DNA from: Streptomyces sp. NBC_01232
GTDB taxonomy: Bacteria; Actinomycetota; Actinomycetes; Streptomycetales; Streptomycetaceae
Direction: 5' to 3'
Assembly: GCF_035989885.1 (NCBI RefSeq)
Contig: NZ_CP108518.1
Location: 5,385,001-5,449,000 of the forward strand
DNA: 64,000 bases
Shown here piece by piece: positions 58,058 to 64,000 of this stretch. Position 1 is the stretch's first letter. Each line of letters begins with the position of its first letter. Below the pieces are notes generated by a model, which worked only from the letters and a program-made list of their open reading frames with translations, had not been told where the DNA came from and did no database searches. The position numbers and the translations under genes were made by a program.

Positions 58058-59002
58058 GTGAGCACCCATACCGAGCGCCCTCTCACCGAGCGCCCTCTTT
58101 CGCTCGCCGCGCCCAGCGGGATCGACCGCGCCGCGCACCACCGCCTCGACGAGGCGTGGCTCGCCGCGGCCTGGAGCCACCCGACGACCCGCGTCTTCGT
58201 CGTCTCCGGGGGCCAGGTCCTGATCGACGACACCCCCGACGGCGGTACCGGCATCGTGATGACCCCGGCCTTCGAGGCCCCGGTCACCGAGACCCACCGC
58301 TACTTCCTGGGCACCGACGAGGACGGCGTACGGTACTTCGCGCTGCAGAAGGACGCGCTGCCCGGCCGCATGGACCAGTCGGCCCGCCCGGCCGGCCTGC
58401 GCGAGGCCGGACTGCTGCTGTCGCCGCGCGACGCCGGACTGATGGTCCACGCGGTGGCGCTGGAGAACTGGCAGCGGATGCACCGCTTCTGCTCGCGCTG
58501 CGGCGAGCGCACGGTGGTCGCGGCCGCCGGGCACATCCGCCGCTGCCCGGGCTGCGGCGCCGAGCACTACCCGCGCACCGACCCTGCCGTGATCATGCTG
58601 GTCACGGACGATCAGGACCGGGCGCTGCTGGGTCGCCAGGTGCACTGGCCGGAGGGCCGCTTCTCCACCCTCGCCGGGTTCGTGGAGCCGGGCGAGTCGA
58701 TAGAGCAGTCCGTCATCCGCGAGGTGTGGGAGGAGGCGGGCGTCAAGGTCGGCGAGGTCGAGTACGTGGCCAGCCAGCCGTGGCCCTTCCCGTACAGCCT
58801 GATGCTGGGCTTCACGGCCCGCGCCACCACTTCGGAGATCACCGTGGACGGCGAGGAGATCCAGGAGGCCCGCTGGTTCTCCCGCGAGGAGCTGCGCGCG
58901 GCGTTCGCGTCGGGCGAGGTGCTGCCCCCGTCGGGCATCTCCATCGCGGCCCGGCTGGTCGAGCTCTGGTACGGCGAGCCGCTGCCGAAGGCGGCCGCGT
59001 AA
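58058..59002 (+). CDS. nudC: NAD(+) diphosphatase / NADH pyrophosphatase
   Basis: A 314-residue Nudix enzyme. The GTG at 58058 has GGAAG 6 nt upstream; the longer frame is not convincing. N-domain (1-145) then a zinc ribbon (RFCSRCGERT, RRCPGCGAEHYPRTDP), then the Nudix box GFVEPGESIEQSVIREVWEE (fits Gx5Ex7REUxEE) and the NudC signature SQPWPFPYSLM. It hydrolyses NAD(H) to NMN(H) and AMP, and in some bacteria removes NAD caps from RNA. It faces mycoredoxin with a terminator between, as in mycobacteria (Rv3199c). Confidence 0.94.
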   Translation: MSTHTERPLTERPLSLAAPSGIDRAAHHRLDEAWLAAAWSHPTTRVFVVSGGQVLIDDTPDGGTGIVMTPAFEAPVTETHRYFLGTDEDGVRYFALQKDALPGRMDQSARPAGLREAGLLLSPRDAGLMVHAVALENWQRMHRFCSRCGERTVVAAAGHIRRCPGCGAEHYPRTDPAVIMLVTDDQDRALLGRQVHWPEGRFSTLAGFVEPGESIEQSVIREVWEEAGVKVGEVEYVASQPWPFPYSLMLGFTARATTSEITVDGEEIQEARWFSREELRAAFASGEVLPPSGISIAARLVELWYGEPLPKAAA

Positions 59003-59050
59003 CCTTCGTCACGTCCCGCTCCGCGGGACATGCGTCACACACGTGCGTCA

Positions 59051-59092
59051 CACAGCGGAGGGCCCCCGCACCGGCGGGGGCCCTCCGCTGTG
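59051..59092. terminator. Bidirectional terminator between nudC and mycoredoxin
   Basis: Perfect 19-bp stem (59051-59069 with 59074-59092) around ACCG, between convergent genes. Confidence 0.83.
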
Positions 59093-59099
59093 TCTCCGG

Positions 59100-59360
59100 T
59101 CAGACGGCGAGAGCCTGCTTGACCTGGGCCAGGCTCGGGTTCGTCATGACGGACTCACTGCCCGCGGCGGACTTCACCAGCACGGTGGGAACCGTCTGGT
59201 TGCCGCCATTGGCCTTCTCCACGAACGCGGCGGACTGCGGGTCGAGCTCGATGTTGATCTCGTTGTACGCGATGCCTTCCCGGTCCAGCTGGGTCTTCAG
59301 CCGACGGCAGTAGCCGCACCAGGTCGTGCTGTACATCGTGACGGTGCCCGTGTCCTGCAT
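59100..59360 (-). CDS. mrx1: Mycoredoxin (glutaredoxin-like, mycothiol-dependent)
   Basis: An 86-residue glutaredoxin-fold protein. The start at 59360 is chosen by length of the family (the frame is open to 59564) and has GGAGAGCGCAGC upstream. The active site is TTWCGYCRRLK (C15-x-x-C18). VPTVLV carries the cis-Pro. It reduces mixed disulfides with mycothiol, the thiol of actinobacteria, with NADPH via mycothiol reductase. Location between nudC and uvrD2 matches the mycobacterial mrx1 gene Rv3198A. Confidence 0.93.
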   Translation of the reverse strand: MQDTGTVTMYSTTWCGYCRRLKTQLDREGIAYNEINIELDPQSAAFVEKANGGNQTVPTVLVKSAAGSESVMTNPSLAQVKQALAV

Positions 59361-59539
59361 GCTGCGCTCTCCTTCGTGAGGGCTCGGTGGTCCGAGTACT
59401 CGAACGTACGCCACCCTGCGGCCATTCCCTTGCGGCGTCCCCCGCGCACCCGGTGTGACCGATACGACTGATACGACGGATACGTGCCGCCTGTGGACAA
59501 CTTTCCCGCCCGACCCACGGGACCTGGCAGCATGGCGGG

Positions 59540-61705
59540 GTGACAGCAGCAACGCACTCCTCATCGTTCCCCGCCGCAGCAGACTCGGCCGACGCGGTGC
59601 TCCTGGGCCTCGACCCGGAGCAGCGCGAGGTCGCGACGACCCTGCGCGGGCCGGTGTGCGTGCTGGCGGGCGCCGGTACCGGCAAGACCCGCGCGATCAC
59701 CCACCGCATCGCCTACGGCGTCCGCTCCGGGCAGCTCATGCCGGCCAGCGTGCTGGCGGTCACCTTCACCAACCGCGCCGCGGGCGAGATGCGCGGACGC
59801 CTGCGCACCCTGGGCGCGGGCGGGGTCCAGGCCCGCACCTTCCACTCCGCCGCCCTGCGCCAGCTCCAGTACTTCTGGCCCAAGGCGGTCGGCGGGGACG
59901 TGCCACGGCTGCTGGAGCGCAAGATCCAGTTCGTCGCCGAGGCCGGCGCGCGCTGCCGCATCCGCCTCGACCGCAACGAGCTGCGCGACGTCACGGGCGA
60001 GATCGAGTGGGCGAAGGTCACCCAGACCGTGCCCGCCGACTATCCGGTGGCCGCCCTCAAATCGGGCCGCGAGGCCCCCCGGGACCTGGCCGAGATCGCC
60101 CAGATCTACGGGACGTACGAACAGCTCAAGCGCGACCGCGGCATGATCGACTTCGAGGACGTGCTGCTCCTGACGGTCGGCATCCTCCAGGACCGCCACG
60201 ACATCGCCGAGCAGATCCGCGGCCAGTACCAGCACTTCGTCGTCGACGAGTACCAGGACGTCAGCCCGCTCCAGCAGCGGCTGCTGGACCTGTGGCTCGG
60301 CGAGCGCGACAGCCTCTGCGTCGTCGGTGACGCCAGCCAGACCATCTACTCCTTCACCGGCGCCACCCCCGACCACCTGCTCAACTTCCGCACCCGCTAC
60401 CCGCAGGCCACCGTGGTCAAGCTGGTCCGTGACTACCGCTCCACCCCCCAGGTGGTCCACCTGGCCAACGGGCTCCTGAACCAGGCCAAGGGGCGGGCCG
60501 CCGAGCACCGGCTGGAGCTGATCTCGCAGCGCGAGACCGGCCCCGACCCCGTCTACGCGGAGTACGCGGACGAGCCCGCCGAGGCCGAGGGCGTCGCCCA
60601 CCGGATCCGGGACCTGATCGCCGCGGGCGTGCCGGCCGGCGAGATCGCCGTCCTCTACCGCATCAACGCCCAGTCCGAGGTCTACGAGCAGGCCCTCGCC
60701 GACGCCGGTGTGCCCTACCAGCTGCGCGGCGCCGAGCGGTTCTTCGAGCGCCAGGAGGTCCAGAAGGCGATCCTCGCGCTGCGCGGAGCCGCCCGTTCCG
60801 GCGGGAACGACCCGCTGCTCGAGGACGTCGTGGAGCTGGGCTCCCAGGTCCGGGCGGTGCTCAGCTCCACCGGCTGGAGCACCGAGCCGCCCGCCGGTTC
60901 CGGCGCCGTGCGCGACCAGTGGGAATCGCTGGCCGCGCTGGTCCGGCTCGCCGAGGACTTCGCCCGGACCCGGCAGGGGGCCACCCTGGCGGACCTCACG
61001 ATCGAGCTGGACGAGCGCAAGGCCGCCCAGCACGCCCCGACCGTCCAGGGCGTCACCCTCGCGTCGCTGCACGCGGCGAAGGGCCTGGAGTGGGACGCCG
61101 TGTTCCTCGCCGGCCTCACCGACGGCATGCTGCCGATCACCTATGCGAAGACCGACGAGCAGGTCGAGGAGGAACGGCGGCTGCTCTACGTCGGAGTCAC
61201 CCGGGCGCGGCTGCACCTGACCCTCTCCTGGGCCCTCTCCCGCGCCCCCGGCGGCCGGGCCTCCAGACGCCCCAGCCGCTTCCTGAACGGCCTGCGGCCG
61301 GGCTCCGCGGCCCCGGGCGCCCCGGCGGCCTCCGCGGCCGAGCGAGGGGCCCGCAAGCGCGGCCGCCGCGGGCCGGTGCTGTGCCGGGTCTGCGGCAGGA
61401 CCCTGACCGAGGCCGGCGAGCTGAAGCTGATGCGCTGTGAGGACTGCCCGTCCGACATGGACGAAGGCCTCTACGAGCGCCTGCGGGACTGGCGCGCGGG
61501 CCAGGCGAAGGAGCAAGGCCTGCCCGCGTACTGCGTCTTCACGGACAAGACGCTGATGGCGATCGCGGAGGCCGCGCCCTCCGAGGAGGGGGAGCTGTCG
61601 ATGATCTCCGGAGTGGGCGGCCGTAAGCTTGACCGGTACGGAGCCGATGTCCTGGCGATCTGCGCAGGTCAGGAGGTTGAGTCCGGGCATCCTGACGACG
61701 CGTAG
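59540..61705 (+). CDS. uvrD2: ATP-dependent DNA helicase UvrD2 with HRDC domain
   Basis: A 721-residue SF1 helicase, GTG start. Motor motifs: LDPEQREVATTLRGPVCVLA, AGAGTGKTRAITHRI, TFTNRAAGEMRGRL, VVDEYQDVSPLQQ, VGDASQTIYSFTGA, LHAAKGLEWDAVFLAG, YVGVTRARLHLTLS. C-terminal to the motor come a four-Cys motif (VLCRVCGRTLTE, then MRCEDCPSD; about residues 614-636) and an HRDC domain (AYCVFTDKTLMAIAEAAPS), the layout of mycobacterial UvrD2. The four-Cys motif links the motor with HRDC and is needed for function there. It ends 168 bp before the wblC uORF. Confidence 0.94.
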   Translation: MTAATHSSSFPAAADSADAVLLGLDPEQREVATTLRGPVCVLAGAGTGKTRAITHRIAYGVRSGQLMPASVLAVTFTNRAAGEMRGRLRTLGAGGVQARTFHSAALRQLQYFWPKAVGGDVPRLLERKIQFVAEAGARCRIRLDRNELRDVTGEIEWAKVTQTVPADYPVAALKSGREAPRDLAEIAQIYGTYEQLKRDRGMIDFEDVLLLTVGILQDRHDIAEQIRGQYQHFVVDEYQDVSPLQQRLLDLWLGERDSLCVVGDASQTIYSFTGATPDHLLNFRTRYPQATVVKLVRDYRSTPQVVHLANGLLNQAKGRAAEHRLELISQRETGPDPVYAEYADEPAEAEGVAHRIRDLIAAGVPAGEIAVLYRINAQSEVYEQALADAGVPYQLRGAERFFERQEVQKAILALRGAARSGGNDPLLEDVVELGSQVRAVLSSTGWSTEPPAGSGAVRDQWESLAALVRLAEDFARTRQGATLADLTIELDERKAAQHAPTVQGVTLASLHAAKGLEWDAVFLAGLTDGMLPITYAKTDEQVEEERRLLYVGVTRARLHLTLSWALSRAPGGRASRRPSRFLNGLRPGSAAPGAPAASAAERGARKRGRRGPVLCRVCGRTLTEAGELKLMRCEDCPSDMDEGLYERLRDWRAGQAKEQGLPAYCVFTDKTLMAIAEAAPSEEGELSMISGVGGRKLDRYGADVLAICAGQEVESGHPDDA

Positions 61706-61716
61706 AAACTCGTCGG

Positions 61717-61755
61717 AAAAATAGTTTGCACATGCCCAGCGAAGACCCATAGGTT
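61717..61755 (+). promoter_or_regulatory. wblC promoter with AT-rich WblC/WhiB7-binding element
   Basis: -35 TTGCAC (61726-61731), 18 bp, -10 TAGGTT (61750-61755). AAAAATA at 61717-61723 lies immediately upstream of the -35 box, the position where WhiB7/WblC binds with sigma-A at its own promoters. Transcript start is expected near 61762, about 630 nt before wblC. Confidence 0.7.
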
Positions 61756-61872
61756 CTTAGCAACGGAAACGGTGGCTTCTCCGAAGCCCTGGATCCGTGC
61801 TGTACTTATCCGAATACGCATGGGACAGGCCCTCGGGCCGAGTCCCCGAGACGCCGAGAGGAGGCGAGACCA

Positions 61873-62196
61873 GTGACCAGCTTCATGACCTTCACCAAAA
61901 TGACCGATCGCTCGGTCGACGCTTCCTGCCTGCTCGGTTCCGTCTCCCTCCTGGGTACCGGTGTGTCCGCGATTTCCGCCGACCGCCCCGCCCTGCTGGC
62001 GACCCTTCCGGTCAGTGAGCGCAATGAGCGACCGACCCAGGCACCGGTGGCAGTACTGGCAGCAGAAGCGCAGACGCATGGCGCCTATGGATTCGCTGCC
62101 GCAGCCGGTGCCGGATCCCTGAAGAAGCAGACGAAGCAGCAGCACCACCTGATGTGGGCCTTCCGCGGGCTCGAACCCTGGAGTGATCCAGTCTGA
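61873..62196 (+). CDS. wblC upstream ORF (regulatory leader peptide)
   Basis: A 107-codon ORF; GTG at 61873 with AGAGGAGG 8 nt upstream, a strong ribosome binding site. The peptide is Ser/Thr/Ala-rich, then basic (LKKQTKQQHH), and ends MWAFRGLEPWSDPV. A conserved WAFRGLEPW ending is the mark of whiB7/wblC leaders as I recall. Its last 36 nt contain one half of an anti-terminator, and its stop codon (62194-62196) lies in a hairpin. Ribosome speed on this ORF should decide read-through to wblC. The peptide itself probably has no separate role. Confidence 0.78.
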   Translation: MTSFMTFTKMTDRSVDASCLLGSVSLLGTGVSAISADRPALLATLPVSERNERPTQAPVAVLAAEAQTHGAYGFAAAAGAGSLKKQTKQQHHLMWAFRGLEPWSDPV

Positions 62197-62232
62197 TCGC
62201 ATGATCAGACCGGCGCCTTCAGGGCCGCGGAA
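62161..62232 (+). promoter_or_regulatory. Anti-terminator pairing of the wblC leader
   Basis: TTCCGCGG (62161-62168, inside the uORF Phe-Arg-Gly codons) is exactly complementary to CCGCGGAA (62225-62232), the left arm of the terminator. Ribosomes finishing the uORF would cover the first half and allow termination; stalled ribosomes would leave it free to block the terminator. Confidence 0.65.
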
Positions 62233-62262
62233 CCCCACCCGGGATCCGCGGCCCTTCTGTTT
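62221..62262 (+). terminator. Attenuator terminator of wblC
   Basis: An 11-bp stem (62221-62231 with 62245-62255) followed by TCTGTTTG, 25 nt after the uORF stop and 130 nt before the wblC start. Confidence 0.8.
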
Positions 62263-62393
62263 GTCCCCGACCGGGGGCGACGGAGCGAAGGGGCCTCGGG
62301 ACTGGCCGAGCCAGTCGGTGTGAGAGCACAGCCCAGCCGAACCCGGCCGACCGGCCGGAACGACTAGCCGAACAAGACGAGGAAGAAACCACC

Positions 62394-62765
62394 GTGCAAC
62401 TCGAAGCGCACGCCCCGTCCGTACCGCAGACCCAACTGATCTCCCCGCCCGCAGTCCCGGAGGACCACACCTTGACCCCGCTCACCGCGCTGACCGCGCT
62501 CGACGACGCCATCGAGAACCTCGGCGTACCCGTCCCGTGCCGCACCTTCGACCCCGAGGTCTTCTTCGCCGAGTCCCCGGCCGACGTCGAGTACGCCAAG
62601 TCCCTCTGCCGCACCTGCCCGCTGGTCGAGGCCTGCCTCGCCGGTGCGACCGAGCGCCGCGAGCCCTGGGGTGTCTGGGGTGGCGAGCTCTTCGTCCAGG
62701 GTGTCGTCGTCGCCCGCAAGCGTCCCCGTGGCCGTCCGCGCAAGAACCCGGTTGTCTCGGCATGA
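62394..62765 (+). CDS. wblC: WhiB-like transcription factor WblC (WhiB7), antibiotic-response activator
   Basis: A 123-residue WhiB-family protein; GTG start with GAGGAAG upstream. Four cluster-binding Cys (C49, C72, C75, C81; C-x22-C-x2-C-x5-C) hold a 4Fe-4S cluster, followed by the EPWGVWGG turn (residues 90-97) and a C-terminal AT-hook KRPRGRPRKN, the combination that defines WhiB7/WblC. It binds sigma-A at AT-rich promoters and turns on intrinsic resistance and ribosome-protection genes when translation is inhibited. Expression is controlled by its own promoter and by the uORF attenuator. The next gene overlaps by 4 nt. Confidence 0.95.
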   Translation: MQLEAHAPSVPQTQLISPPAVPEDHTLTPLTALTALDDAIENLGVPVPCRTFDPEVFFAESPADVEYAKSLCRTCPLVEACLAGATERREPWGVWGGELFVQGVVVARKRPRGRPRKNPVVSA

Positions 62766-63091
62766 CCGCCATCGGAACCATCGACCGCCCCCTGACGCAC
62801 GACCCCTTGAAGCAGGCCCTCATGACCGCCCACATCACGAGCGAGCAGCCCCACGGCGCCGCCCACGCAGACTTCATCACCACCGGCGCGATCACCTCGC
62901 GTCAGAACAGGACCCGCGAAATGCAACTCATCCCAGAAGCCCTGGCTCGTGCCCATATGGACGAGCTCATGCGTGAGGTGGACGTCGAGCGTCACGCCGT
63001 GCGCCTGGTCGCCGCCCGCCGCATGCAGCGGCGAGCCGAGCGCGTCTCCATGCGCGCCCGGCGTGCGCTGGCCATGGCCGTCATGCAGTAA
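62762..63091 (+). CDS. Small basic protein downstream of wblC
   Basis: A 109-residue protein if it starts at the ATG overlapping the wblC stop (ATGA). A start at 62921 (MQLIPEALARAHM, with AGGAC upstream) gives 56 residues and may be the main product; codon third positions are GC-rich over the whole frame. The C-terminal half is a highly basic helix (RLVAARRMQRRAERVSMRAR). No family recognised by function; similar short proteins follow wblC in other Streptomyces as I recall. It could bind nucleic acid. Confidence 0.68.
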   Translation: MTAIGTIDRPLTHDPLKQALMTAHITSEQPHGAAHADFITTGAITSRQNRTREMQLIPEALARAHMDELMREVDVERHAVRLVAARRMQRRAERVSMRARRALAMAVMQ

Positions 63092-63108
63092 GAGCTGAAA
63101 CAGCATCC

Positions 63109-63144
63109 CCGGGGGGACCGGTCCGCACGGACCGGTCCCCCCGG
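63109..63144 (+). terminator. Terminator of the wblC unit
   Basis: Perfect 16-bp stem (63109-63124 with 63129-63144), 18 bp after the stop codon. Confidence 0.8.
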
Positions 63145-63177
63145 TGCGTTGCGCGGCGCTGTCCCGCCGTACGGGGA

Positions 63178-63183
63178 TATCGT
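63178..63183 (+). promoter_or_regulatory. -10 box (TATCGT), leaderless start
   Basis: TATCGT ends 6 nt before the GTG at 63190. The GGAGG at 63186-63190 runs into the start codon and so cannot serve as its ribosome binding site. Confidence 0.45.
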
Positions 63184-63189
63184 CTGGAG

Positions 63190-63396
63190 GTGGACCAGCC
63201 GACTCCCCGCCCCGGCCCGTCGGGATCCGAGGCCCAGCCCGTCGTCTGCGCGGGCTGTGGCGCCAAGGCCCCGGGCGAGACCCCGCCCACCTGGACCTGT
63301 TCGGTGGAGAACGGGACCAGACAGTACTTCTGCGTCGACTGCGCGCGCGCCAACCTCCGGGCGATCGAGGGCAGGCTCGATTCGTCCTGGTGGTGA
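63190..63396 (+). CDS. Small zinc-ribbon protein
   Basis: A 68-residue protein with Cys-x2-Cys (VVCAGCGAKA), a Cys in the middle (TWTCSVENG) and Cys-x2-Cys (YFCVDCARANL), a likely zinc ribbon, ending in Trp-Trp. The first 18 residues are Pro/Gly/Ser-rich. No membrane segment. Function unknown; single zinc ribbons of this size often make protein or nucleic-acid contacts. It converges on the AarF-type gene. Confidence 0.78.
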   Translation: MDQPTPRPGPSGSEAQPVVCAGCGAKAPGETPPTWTCSVENGTRQYFCVDCARANLRAIEGRLDSSWW

Positions 63397-63409
63397 CGCG
63401 CCCGCGCGG

Positions 63410-64000
63410 TCACTCCGCGGAGGCGAACCCCGGCAGCCAGGAATCCAGTTCGTCCCGCAGCCGCACCGTCGCGCCCAGCTGGCACAGCACCCCGATGGTG
63501 CTCAGCGTCACGCGGTGGATCAGCAGGTACGAGGGCGGCAGGTTGATCTGCCGGCCCAACTGGTGCGCGGGGGAGCGGGGATCGGCGATCCGTGCCGCCT
63601 GTCCGCGCAGCCACGGCCGGGTGAAGGTGAACTCATCGGCCTCGGCGGGCTCGATGATCGGCTTCAGGTAGTCCAGCACCGCGTCGGGGTCGAGCTCGAT
63701 GGACTCCTTCACGAACCCCTCGGCGCACAGGTGCCCGTAGACCCCCTCGGCGTCACCGTCCAGCGTCATCCGCAGCGACCTGCCGATGGGCTTCGGCCAG
63801 CCCCCGGGCAGCCGGTCGACAGTGCCGAAGTCCAGGACACCCAGCCGCAGCCGGCCGTCCGCACCCGGTATCAGCCTGAAGTTGCCCGGATGCGGGTCCG
63901 CGTGCAGCAGACCGGTGCGCGCAGGACCCGAGAACAGGAACCGGGCCAGCAGCTGTCCGGCACGGTCCCGCTCCTCCTGGGTGCCGTCGGCTATCACCTC
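63410..64000 (-). CDS. AarF/ABC1-family kinase-like protein, C-terminal part (cut by window edge)
   Basis: The frame is open through the last base of the window, so only the C-terminal 196 residues are seen. The ABC1/UbiB motifs GLLHADPHPGNFRL (catalytic loop with Asp and Asn) and LGVLDFGTVDRLP (DFG-like metal site) are intact. The KxGQ motif and Ala-rich nucleotide loop, which would lie upstream, are outside the window. Such proteins support quinone or other isoprenoid lipid metabolism, or act as atypical kinases/ATPases. Mycobacteria have a homologue near whiB7 (Rv3197). Confidence 0.88.
   Translation of the reverse strand, partial: EVIADGTQEERDRAGQLLARFLFSGPARTGLLHADPHPGNFRLIPGADGRLRLGVLDFGTVDRLPGGWPKPIGRSLRMTLDGDAEGVYGHLCAEGFVKESIELDPDAVLDYLKPIIEPAEADEFTFTRPWLRGQAARIADPRSPAHQLGRQINLPPSYLLIHRVTLSTIGVLCQLGATVRLRDELDSWLPGFASAE

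Noticed and set aside
1..64000. Biosynthetic gene cluster, prophage or integrated element
   Set aside because: No PKS/NRPS, integrase, transposase, capsid or tRNA-attachment site was found, and composition and codon use are uniform.

Overview
The window is chromosomal DNA of a high-GC actinomycete, almost certainly a Streptomyces or close relative. Codon third positions are overwhelmingly G or C, GTG starts are common, many genes overlap by ATGA or GTGA, and the gene content is the conserved core of the Streptomyces chromosome: dapE, a sigE-like ECF sigma factor with anti-sigma factor and htrA, tatB, mrp, moeZ, adnAB, uvrD2 and wblC. No tRNA, rRNA, IS element, prophage or CRISPR array was seen. 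All but the two edge genes look intact.

Left third (1-28 kb). Lysine/DAP genes (a dapC fragment and dapE) precede a LOG-type nucleotide hydrolase, folP2, a DivIVA-domain protein, tag and an enoyl-CoA hydratase. Next comes a cell-envelope stress block: an O-methyltransferase, then an ECF sigma factor of the SigE type, its zinc-finger anti-sigma factor, a membrane HtrA protease and TatB. An ECF-type promoter (GGAAC-N18-GTTG) lies in front of the sigma gene. Mrp, a DUF1003 protein, a soluble MgtE-N/CBS protein and CorA follow. Then come a SUFU protein, a zinc-ribbon protein, a PHP phosphatase, MarC, a 50-residue protein, an alpha/beta hydrolase and a DEAD-box RNA helicase with a long repetitive basic tail.

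Middle (27-46 kb). This part holds a ferritin-like protein, DUF3107, a TetR regulator, an alpha/beta hydrolase and DUF3152. A complete peptide-type ABC transporter follows (lipoprotein, two permeases, one fused double ATPase), preceded by a 31-codon ORF and an intrinsic-terminator-like hairpin that together look like an attenuator. A four-gene glycan cassette is next: a PelF/DUF3492-type glycosyltransferase, a membrane protein, an NAD-dependent epimerase and a spherulin-4 (GH135-like) protein that seems to have lost its catalytic acids. MoeZ, a lipoprotein peptidase of the TAP type and a large flippase-like protein with a kinase-like middle domain complete the segment.

Right third (48-64 kb). 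This is a DNA repair and antibiotic/redox stress block: an alkyltransferase-like protein (ATL), AdnA, AdnB, an M20 dipeptidase, NudC, mycoredoxin, UvrD2, then wblC (whiB7) with a long leader. The leader contains a 107-codon uORF, a terminator, and an anti-terminator pairing that I could trace base by base. A small gene, a small zinc-ribbon protein and the C-terminal part of an AarF/ABC1 kinase close the window.

Gene order matches two blocks of the Mycobacterium tuberculosis genome as I know it (about Rv1202-Rv1239c and Rv3197A-Rv3211), brought together here. Several genes have a -10 hexamer exactly 6-7 nt before the start codon, which implies leaderless transcripts.
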